Shown here in pieces: positions 57,733 through 64,000 of a DNA stretch of 64,000 bases. Under the pieces are notes generated by a model. That model was not told the DNA's origin. It made no database searches and saw only the letters and a list, made by a program, of their open reading frames with translations. The stretch is taken from NCBI RefSeq assembly GCF_010131535.1, contig NZ_WUBS01000006.1, positions 1 through 64,000 of the forward strand. The letters run 5' to 3'. Position 1 is the first letter of the stretch; each line of letters opens with the position of its first letter. This stretch comes from Acerihabitans arboris (lineage in GTDB: Bacteria; Pseudomonadota; Gammaproteobacteria; Enterobacterales; Enterobacteriaceae). The translations under genes were made by a program, and so were the position numbers.

Positions 57733-58418
57733 GCGGACGGAAGGTCGTCCGATGGACGGTTGGCCGCGGTAAATTGCGCCAGGATTCCGTGACTGTCCAG
57801 TATATCCTGCCGAATGGCGGCGGCGGCGGCATCGCCGTCGTGCTGGCGCAACGCGGCCAGCAGTTCCTGGTGATGGCCGATGGTCATCTGCTGGGTTAAC
57901 TGGGCATAAGCCTGGGCGATAAGCGGGCCGGTGCGCATCCAGAGCCGGTCGACAAAGCTGCTCAGCACCGGCATCATCGCGCTTTGCGCCACCAGTAAAT
58001 GAAATTCGCTGTTGAGCCGCAATGCCGCCACCCAATCCTCTTCGGTAATGGCGCGGATATTGCGCCGGATATTCACGGTCAGCAACTGGACGGCGGCGGG
58101 GGTGATCCTGGCCGCCGCGCGCTGCGCGCCCAGTCCTTCCAATTCAATGCGCAGCGTCTTCAGCTCCAGGTACTGTTCATGGGTCAGCGACGGTACGCGA
58201 ATATCTTTCGGGGTACGCATCTCCAGCGCCTGTTCGTTGGCCAATTGCAACACCGCATCCCTGACCGGCGTCACGCTGGTGCCGACCTGGGCGGCCAGCT
58301 CACGGATGCGCAAGCGATCGTTGGGCTTTAACTGGCCGGTAATCAACGCCTGGCGCAGATTGGCGTAAACGCTTGAGCCAAGATAAGAGTGTTCTATGGG
58401 ACCTGGTTGGTAACTCAA
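57729..58418 (-). CDS. GntR-family regulator with FCD domain
   Basis: The 229-aa regulator has an N-terminal winged helix (LKPNDRLRIRELAAQVGTSVTPVRDAVLQLANE) and a C-terminal all-helical FCD domain typical of FadR/VanR-type repressors that bind carboxylates or amines. It lies at the end of the transporter operon on the opposite strand. A 12-bp palindromic word is shared between its own promoter and that of the transporter, so it probably represses both. Confidence 0.9.
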   Translation of the reverse strand: MSYQPGPIEHSYLGSSVYANLRQALITGQLKPNDRLRIRELAAQVGTSVTPVRDAVLQLANEQALEMRTPKDIRVPSLTHEQYLELKTLRIELEGLGAQRAAARITPAAVQLLTVNIRRNIRAITEEDWVAALRLNSEFHLLVAQSAMMPVLSSFVDRLWMRTGPLIAQAYAQLTQQMTIGHHQELLAALRQHDGDAAAAAIRQDILDSHGILAQFTAANRPSDDLPSA

Positions 58419-58719
58419 GGGTGGACCTGCCTGAAAGCCGCCGCGGCGGCAAAAAAATGTCTACATCAAATATACAACATGATGCGTCAAATGCCCACGC
58501 GCGCCGCGATCCCGTTAATGCGGGTCCGCAGGGCGGCCGGGGATCGTGATTTACACTTTTGCCGAGTAGGTGTTAGTTGGTTTTGACGATAGGCGTTCGC
58601 CAAAAAAAAGCCTAATCTTTCATATCGTTGACCGGCGCCGCCGGTAACGGCCCATGGCGCAAGGTTCGCCGCCGAGGCCGGATGGTCCGGGCTTATTCAT
58701 TATTAAGGGAGACACACCT
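58419..58719. other. divergent intergenic region between the GntR gene and the alcohol dehydrogenase-like gene
   Basis: Apart from the candidate GntR operator at 58479-58490, no gene or RNA is recognised. It must hold promoters for both flanking genes. Confidence 0.5.
58479..58490. promoter_or_regulatory. candidate GntR operator upstream of its own gene
   Basis: ATGATGCGTCAA matches the palindrome ATGATGCATCAT at 54499-54510 in ten of twelve bases. It lies 61 bp before the GntR start, in position for autoregulation. Confidence 0.5.
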
Positions 58720-59727
58720 ATGAAAGCGATTGCTTATACCCAGCACGGCTTACCTATCAAAGACCCCCGGGCGCTGGTTGATATCGACCTGCCCAAACCG
58801 ACCCCCGGTCCACGCGATATCGTCGTGGCGGTCAAGGCTGTTTCGGTGAATCCGGTCGATACCAAAGTCCGCGCCGGCGCGGCGGTAACCGCGCCCCGCG
58901 TGCTGGGCTGGGACGTCGCCGGCGTCGTTGACCAGACCGGGCCGGAGGTCACGCTGTTCAAGCCGGGCGATGAGGTGTTTTACGCCGGTTCCATCACCCG
59001 CCCGGGGTGCAATAGCGAATTCCATGTGGTGGATGAGCGCATCGTCGGGCGCAAGCCGGCCTCGCTGGACTTTGCCAATGCCGCCGCGCTGCCGCTGACC
59101 TCGATTACCGCCTGGGAGCTGTTGTTCGACCGCCTGGGCGTGGCCGAAAACGGCGGGGAAGGCGACGCGCTGCTGATTATTGGCGCCGGCGGCGGCGTCG
59201 GATCGATATTAACGCAGCTGGCGCGCAGGCTGACCCGCCTGACCGTCATCGGCACCGCCTCGCGCCCGGAGACCCGCGAGTGGGCGCTTAAGCTTGGCGC
59301 TCACCATGTGATCGATCATCGCCGCCCGCTGGTGGCACAGTTAACGCAACTGGGCATCGCGAATGTCAGGTACGTGGCCAGCCTGACCCACACCGACAGC
59401 TACTATCCGCAGCTGATCGACGCGCTTGCGCCGCAGGGCCGCCTGGCCCTGATTGACGATCCGGCCGCCCTTGACGCCATGCCGCTCAAAACCAAATGCC
59501 TGTCGCTGCATTGGGAATTTATGTTTGCCCGCGCCAAATATGAAACCGCCGATATGATCGAACAGCATCACCTGCTGGATCGCGTCGCGGCGCTTATCGA
59601 TAAGGATGTGCTCAAGACCACCTTGGGCCAGCATTTCGGCGTCATCAACGCCGCCAATCTCCGTGGAGCGCATGCGCTGTTGGAAAGCGGCGCCGCGCGC
59701 GGCAAGATCGTGCTCGAGGGCTTCTGA
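58720..59727 (+). CDS. zinc-type alcohol dehydrogenase-like/quinone oxidoreductase (MDR superfamily)
   Basis: The 335-aa protein MKAIAYTQHGLPIKDPRALV has the GroES-like N-terminal domain with SVNPVDTKVRAG and the Rossmann nucleotide loop IIGAGGGVGSI. The catalytic and structural zinc cysteines of true alcohol dehydrogenases are absent, so it is a zinc-independent MDR member (adh_fam_1 type), probably an NADPH-dependent enone or quinone reductase. The ATG at 58720 follows AAGGGAG. The substrate is unknown. Confidence 0.88.
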   Translation: MKAIAYTQHGLPIKDPRALVDIDLPKPTPGPRDIVVAVKAVSVNPVDTKVRAGAAVTAPRVLGWDVAGVVDQTGPEVTLFKPGDEVFYAGSITRPGCNSEFHVVDERIVGRKPASLDFANAAALPLTSITAWELLFDRLGVAENGGEGDALLIIGAGGGVGSILTQLARRLTRLTVIGTASRPETREWALKLGAHHVIDHRRPLVAQLTQLGIANVRYVASLTHTDSYYPQLIDALAPQGRLALIDDPAALDAMPLKTKCLSLHWEFMFARAKYETADMIEQHHLLDRVAALIDKDVLKTTLGQHFGVINAANLRGAHALLESGAARGKIVLEGF

Positions 59728-59746
59728 AGCCCGCGCTGGTATTATC

Positions 59747-59786
59747 ATTACATTAACGCCGACTTATTTAGCGGCGTTAATGTAAT
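59747..59786. repeat. perfect 15-bp inverted repeat between the dehydrogenase and btsS
   Basis: ATTACATTAACGCCG (59747-59761) and CGGCGTTAATGTAAT (59772-59786) flank a 10-nt loop. It could end the dehydrogenase transcript, although there is no proper T-run, or act as an operator for btsSR. Confidence 0.6.
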
Positions 59787-59925
59787 AAGCATGAAAATTA
59801 GTGAGTGCTGTCAAAGACAACGCGGGAATTTTTCGGTAATTTAGCGGGCCGATATCCTCATAATGCCCTCACTATGCCAGGTTGCGAGCCGCGCATGACG
59901 GGAGTTATTTTCCGAGCCGTTGTCT

Positions 59926-61617
59926 ATGCATGAGTTCAATTTGGTTTTACTGCTGCTGCAGCAGATGTGCGTCTATCTGGTCATTGCGTATCTGCTGAGT
60001 AAAACACCGCTGTTTATCCCGTTGATGCAAGTCACCGTCCGCCTGCCCCATAAGCTGCTGTGCTATGTCATGTTTTCCATGTTTTGCATCATGGGCACCT
60101 ATTTCGGCCTGCATATCCAGGACTCCATCGCCAATACCCGCGCCATCGGCGCGGTGCTGGGCGGTCTGCTGGGCGGTCCGGTGGTGGGGGTGCTGGTCGG
60201 TTTGACCGGCGGCCTGCACCGTTATTCCCTGGGCGGCATGACCGCCGTCAGCTGCATGATTTCCACCGTGGTGGAAGGGCTACTGGGCGGCCTGGCGCAC
60301 CGGCTGCTGCTCAGGCGCGGGCGCATCGATCGCCTGTTTAACCCCTTTACCGCGGCCGGCGTAACGCTGCTGGCGGAAATTTTCCAGATGATCATTATCC
60401 TGTCGGTAGCCCGACCGTATGAGGAGGCATTGCGATTGGTCAGGAGCATCGCCCTGCCGATGATTGTCACCAACAGCGTCGGGGCGGCGATGTTTATGCG
60501 CATCCTGCTGGACCGGCGGGCGATGTTCGAAAAATATACCTCGGCCTTTTCCGCCAGGGCGCTGAAAATCGCCGTCTGTACCGAGGGTTTCCTGCGCCAG
60601 GGGTTTAACCAGGAAAACAGCATGAAGGTGGCCGAGGTCATCTACCAGGAGCTGGATATCGGCGCGGTGGCCATTACCGACCGGGAAAAGCTATTGGCGT
60701 TCATCGGCCTCGGCGACGACCATCATTTGCCGGGCACGCCGATTTCCTCGGCGCATTCACGCCGGGCCATCGACAACAATGAGGTCTTTTACGCCGACGG
60801 TAACGAGACGCCATACCAGTGTTCGTTACAACGTAACTGCAAGCTGGGCTCGGCGCTGGTGATCCCGCTGCGGGGCGAGAACGGCGAGGTGATCGGCACC
60901 ATAAAGCTGTATGAGGCCAAGAACCGCCTGTTCAGTTCCATCAACCGCACCCTGGGCGAAGGCATTGCCAGCCTGCTGTCGGCCCAGATCCTGGCCGGGC
61001 AGTATGAGCGGCACAAGCTTCTGTTGACCCAGTCGGAAATCAAGCTGCTGCACGCCCAGGTCAATCCGCATTTTTTGTTCAACGCCCTGAATACGCTGGT
61101 GGCGGTGATCCGCCGCGACAGCGAACAGGCCAGCCAGCTGGTGCAAAGCCTTTCGACCTTTTTTCGCAAGAACCTCAAGCGCTCGGAAGAAGTGGTCACG
61201 CTGGCCGACGAAATCGAGCATGTTAACGCCTACCTGCAGATCGAAAAAGCGCGTTTCCAGGACCGTCTGCAAATCCGCTTTGATTTGCCGGAAGCCCTGC
61301 TCGGCATGCACCTGCCGGCCTTCTCGCTGCAGCCGCTGGTGGAAAACGCCATCAAGCACGGCACGTCGCAACTGCTCGGCGAGGGGATCGTGACGCTGCG
61401 CGCACGGCGGCATGACCACCGCTTATTGCTCAGCATCGAGGATAACGCCGGTTTATACCAACTGGCGGCCGGCAATACCGGCCTTGGCATGAACCTGGTG
61501 GATAAACGCGTGCGGGTACGCTACGGCGAGGGCTATGGCATCAGTGTCGAATTCAAGCCCGAGCTGTTTACCCGTATCATCCTGAGCCTGCCGCTGGAGG
61601 AAGAGGCGAAATGCTGA
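59926..61617 (+). CDS. btsS: pyruvate-sensing histidine kinase BtsS (YehU)
   Basis: BtsS is a LytS-type membrane kinase that senses external pyruvate. [20 protein letters not shown] begins a 5TM-5TMR LytS domain, with [20 protein letters not shown] as the conserved ligand-site loop. A GAF domain (~residues 225-345) follows. Then comes the His_kinase motif [14 protein letters not shown] and an ATPase end ([22 protein letters not shown]). The ATG at 59926 aligns with the E. coli start; a TTG 6 bp earlier is not needed. The length is 563 aa. It overlaps btsR by 7 bp. Confidence 0.95.
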   Translation: MHEFNLVLLLLQQMCVYLVIAYLLSKTPLFIPLMQVTVRLPHKLLCYVMFSMFCIMGTYFGLHIQDSIANTRAIGAVLGGLLGGPVVGVLVGLTGGLHRYSLGGMTAVSCMISTVVEGLLGGLAHRLLLRRGRIDRLFNPFTAAGVTLLAEIFQMIIILSVARPYEEALRLVRSIALPMIVTNSVGAAMFMRILLDRRAMFEKYTSAFSARALKIAVCTEGFLRQGFNQENSMKVAEVIYQELDIGAVAITDREKLLAFIGLGDDHHLPGTPISSAHSRRAIDNNEVFYADGNETPYQCSLQRNCKLGSALVIPLRGENGEVIGTIKLYEAKNRLFSSINRTLGEGIASLLSAQILAGQYERHKLLLTQSEIKLLHAQVNPHFLFNALNTLVAVIRRDSEQASQLVQSLSTFFRKNLKRSEEVVTLADEIEHVNAYLQIEKARFQDRLQIRFDLPEALLGMHLPAFSLQPLVENAIKHGTSQLLGEGIVTLRARRHDHRLLLSIEDNAGLYQLAAGNTGLGMNLVDKRVRVRYGEGYGISVEFKPELFTRIILSLPLEEEAKC

Positions 61618-62336
61618 CCGTGCTGATTGTCGATGATGAGCCGCTGGCCCGTGAAAACCTGCGCTGCCTGCTCCAGCAGGACCCGTTAATCACTATTATC
61701 GGCGAGAGCGCCAACGCGCTGGAAGCCATAGGCGCGGTGCACCGCCTGCATCCGGACGTGATTTTCCTTGATATCCAGATGCCGCGCATCAGCGGGCTGG
61801 AAATGGTCGGCATGATCGACCCGGCCTGCATGCCCTATATCGTGTTCCTCACCGCCTTCGATCAATATGCCATCCGCGCCTTTGAGGAGCATGCGTTCGA
61901 TTACCTGTTAAAGCCGATTGAATCGCGCCGCCTGGCCAAAACCCTGAACCGCCTGCATAATGCGCGGCCGGAGCAGGATATTGCCGTATTATCGGGACAG
62001 GAAAACGACCTGAAATATATTCCCTGCACCGGCCACAGCCGGATTTATTTATTGAAAACCGACGAGGTGCTGTTTGCCAACTCCAGGCTGAGCGGGGTGT
62101 ATGTTACCGGCCTTGAGGGCGGCGAGTGCTTCACCGAGCTGACGCTGAAAGTGCTGGAAAGCCGCACGCCCCTGGTGCGCTGCCACCGGCAATTTCTGGT
62201 CAATATGGCGCATCTGCGCGAGATTCGCCTGGAGGAGTCCGGGCAGGCCGAAATCGTATTGAACAACGGCCAGTCGGTGCCGGTTAGCCGCCGTTACCTG
62301 AAGTCCCTCAAGCAAATACTGGGACTGAAGGCCTGA
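61611..62336 (+). CDS. btsR: LytTR response regulator BtsR (YehT)
   Basis: BtsR has an N-terminal receiver domain with the phosphorylation site Asp54 ([10 protein letters not shown]) and a C-terminal LytTR DNA-binding domain (about residues 135-240; [20 protein letters not shown]). In E. coli it activates the pyruvate transporter gene btsT. No btsT-like gene is in this window. The length is 241 aa. Confidence 0.95.
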   Translation: MLTVLIVDDEPLARENLRCLLQQDPLITIIGESANALEAIGAVHRLHPDVIFLDIQMPRISGLEMVGMIDPACMPYIVFLTAFDQYAIRAFEEHAFDYLLKPIESRRLAKTLNRLHNARPEQDIAVLSGQENDLKYIPCTGHSRIYLLKTDEVLFANSRLSGVYVTGLEGGECFTELTLKVLESRTPLVRCHRQFLVNMAHLREIRLEESGQAEIVLNNGQSVPVSRRYLKSLKQILGLKA

Positions 62337-62447
62337 GCGGCAACGCGTCGCCCGCGGCAGGCGCGTGGCGTCATGCCGCACCTGACGGCCCGGCTGCGCG
62401 GGAGATTCAGGCTATCAGCGCCGGCCGCCGGGGGCCGGCGGCGGCGT

Positions 62448-63290
62448 TCAAGATTGGCCGGGCAGGGTTTTTTCCATTAGCGCCCGTACCCCGGCCCGAT
62501 CTTTTGCCGTTGCCGGATTGTAGATCACCATGCCCAGATCCGGTTTGCCGTCGACCGCGAAAGCCGAATATTCCAGCGTAATCAGTCCCAGGGTCGAATG
62601 CTGGATATATTTGGTTCCCTCGCCGTGCAGGCCGACATCCTGGTCGCGCCACAATTCCCTGAACTCCGGGCTGGACAGGCCCAGCTCATCGACCAGCGCC
62701 TTGGCGCGCGCGCCAAACCCGGTCCTCGCCGTTTCGGCGCGAAACGTGGCCACCACAAAGCGGGCGACGCTTTCCCAGTTGGGTATCTTGGCCTGGACGC
62801 CGGGCTTGCAGAAGATCATGCGCAGGATATTGCGCTGCGCCTCGGGAAGCGTCGCATAATCGGCCAGCACCACCACGGCGGCGCGATTCCACGCGATGAT
62901 GTCCCATTCGGCGGTCTTCACATAGGCGGGGATGAACTCCAGCGAGTCCAGCACCCGCTGCAGTTGAGGCGATACGCAGCGACTCTTGGGATAATCGATT
63001 TCGGGCGGGCGGTTTTGCGCAAGGAGAAACAGATGCTCGCGCTCGACGTCCGTCAGTTCGAGCGCGCGGGCGAGCCGGTCCAGCACCTCGGCCGAGGGCG
63101 CGCCTCCGCGTCCCTGCTCAAGCCACGTGTACCAGGTGACGCTGACGTTGGCGCGCTGCGCCACCTCTTCGCGACGCAGCCCCGGCGTGCGCCTGCGGCT
63201 CATGGGATACCCCAGGCGCGACGCGTCCAGCCTGGTGCGGCGGTACCTGAGATAGTTTCCCAGCAGATTGCCATCCTCTGAAATTGCCAT
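62448..63290 (-). CDS. XRE-type transcriptional regulator with MmyB-like ligand-binding domain
   Basis: The 280-aa protein has an N-terminal helix-turn-helix (RRTPGLRREEVAQRANVSVTWYTWLEQGR) of the type found in actinobacterial and proteobacterial MmyB-like regulators. The C-terminal MmyB domain has EWDIIAWNRAAVVVLADYATLP and a TLGLITLEYSAF segment. Targets are unknown. It is divergent from the CoA-transferase gene at 63476, the most likely target. Confidence 0.88.
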   Translation of the reverse strand: MAISEDGNLLGNYLRYRRTRLDASRLGYPMSRRRTPGLRREEVAQRANVSVTWYTWLEQGRGGAPSAEVLDRLARALELTDVEREHLFLLAQNRPPEIDYPKSRCVSPQLQRVLDSLEFIPAYVKTAEWDIIAWNRAAVVVLADYATLPEAQRNILRMIFCKPGVQAKIPNWESVARFVVATFRAETARTGFGARAKALVDELGLSSPEFRELWRDQDVGLHGEGTKYIQHSTLGLITLEYSAFAVDGKPDLGMVIYNPATAKDRAGVRALMEKTLPGQS

Positions 63291-63475
63291 GCCCTACCTT
63301 CCCGCGGGTCCTCGCCGCGCATGGTCGCATGCCCGGCCTGTCGGTTATCGTAGCAGTATAACGCCACGGCCTTTCGCCGGCCAGACGGCGTTATCGCCTA
63401 TCCCTTGTCCTGCTTGGCAGGGCCGGCATAATAGGGCAAGCTGGCGGTAAAGATAGCGTGCGGGGAAACGGACCT

Positions 63476-64000
63476 ATGCAACATCATGACCTGCTGGCGT
63501 CGCTCTGGCGCCTGGGCGCGCTGCCGCCCGAGGCGCTGGCGCAAACCTTCCTGACCGGCGCCGATCCGCTCTTTCCATCCTCTTTCCGCGTCGGCGCCGC
63601 CGCGCAAAGCGCCATAGCCGCCGCGGCGCTGGCGGCCTGTGAGCTGGGACACGCGCGCGGCGCGGCCCGCCAGCGGGTGGCGGTGGATATGGCCCATGCG
63701 GCGGTGGAATGCAGCGGCTGGTTCTCCCTTGACGGCCGGGTGCCCGGCCCGTGGGATCATTTTTCCGGCCTGTATCGCTGCCGCGACGGCCATGTGCGCA
63801 TTCATGCCAACTTTGCGCATCATCGCGAGGGGGCATTATTCCTATTGGGCCTGGATCCGGCAAACGCCACGCGCGCCGACGCCGAACGCGCCTTGTCGGC
63901 CTGGGACGCGTTTGACTACGAACAGGCCAGCGCCGGGCGCGGCCTGGTGGCGGCGGCGCTGCGGCGTTTTGACCAATGGGACGACACGCCGCAGGGCCGG
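63476..64000 (+). CDS. CoA-transferase family III (CaiB/BaiF) protein, 3' end beyond window
   Basis: The frame opens at the ATG at 63476 (MQHHDLLASLWRLGALPPEA) and stays open for 175 codons to the window end. VAVDMAHAAVECSGWFSL, GPWDHFSGLYRCRDGHVRIHAN and FAHHREGALFLLGL are features of the CaiB/BaiF family, which moves CoA between carboxylic acids. The catalytic Asp region lies outside. GGGGAAAC lies upstream. It is divergent from the XRE/MmyB regulator. Confidence 0.78.
   Translation, partial: MQHHDLLASLWRLGALPPEALAQTFLTGADPLFPSSFRVGAAAQSAIAAAALAACELGHARGAARQRVAVDMAHAAVECSGWFSLDGRVPGPWDHFSGLYRCRDGHVRIHANFAHHREGALFLLGLDPANATRADAERALSAWDAFDYEQASAGRGLVAAALRRFDQWDDTPQGR

Overview
This window comes from a GC-rich gamma-proteobacterium of the order Enterobacterales. 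The nif gene order is a rearranged Klebsiella/Pectobacterium-type order, and BtsSR, RlmF, the PphA-like phosphatase, HutC and tRNA-Asn all look enterobacterial. A Sodalis/Pectobacteriaceae-like host is a guess, because nothing in the window fixes the genus.

Layout. 1-0.87 kb: 3' part of a PLP-dependent ammonia-lyase/dehydratase. 0.87-3.5 kb: lower-GC mobile debris (a P4-type integrase relic, an IS200-family tnpA relic, two odd 17-bp palindromes) and an intact P4-type integrase beside the 3' end of tRNA-Asn (3506-3581), so this is the tRNA end of a genomic island. 4.0-35.8 kb: a complete molybdenum nitrogenase region in the order nifHDKTY, lipoprotein esterase, nifENX, hesB-like-nifUSVWZM, then lysR/O-methyltransferase/PPOX/PTS-IIB, then on the minus strand rnfABCDGEH-nifF, then divergent nifLA, rlmF (minus), nifBQ. 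No nifJ is present here. An Rnf complex plus flavodoxin NifF is the likely electron route. 35.9-45.9 kb: histidine utilisation: hutC-hutI-hutG on minus, and hutD, a NitT/TauT-type ABC importer, hutH and hutU on plus. 46-48.2 kb: DMT exporter, PphA-like phosphatase, GlsB-like membrane protein. 48.4-58.4 kb: a polyamine-type ABC importer split around a MocR-gabT-gabD GABA catabolic set and ending with a GntR/FCD repressor. 58.7-64 kb: zinc-type alcohol dehydrogenase-like protein, BtsSR two-component system, an XRE/MmyB-type regulator and the 5' part of a CoA-transferase family gene.

Regulation is unusually readable. Sigma-54 -24/-12 elements with exact GG-N10-GC spacing lie upstream of nifH, nifE, the hesB-like/nifU operon, rnfA, nifL and nifB. 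Exact TGT-N10-ACA NifA sites lie upstream of nifH, nifE, the nifU operon and nifB, and one lies inside the nifL leader. A candidate NtrC site precedes the nifL promoter. The hut transporter has its own consensus sigma-54 promoter, a candidate upstream NtrC site, and a HutC-type operator just downstream. The same operator core recurs before hutC and hutH, so nitrogen-limitation control seems to extend from nif to hut.

The main unusual points are foreign-looking genes embedded at nif operon boundaries (esterase, methyltransferase/PPOX/IIB set, rlmF), a divergent HesB-like protein leading the nifUSVWZM operon, Rnf in the place of nifJ, and sigma-54 control of histidine uptake.
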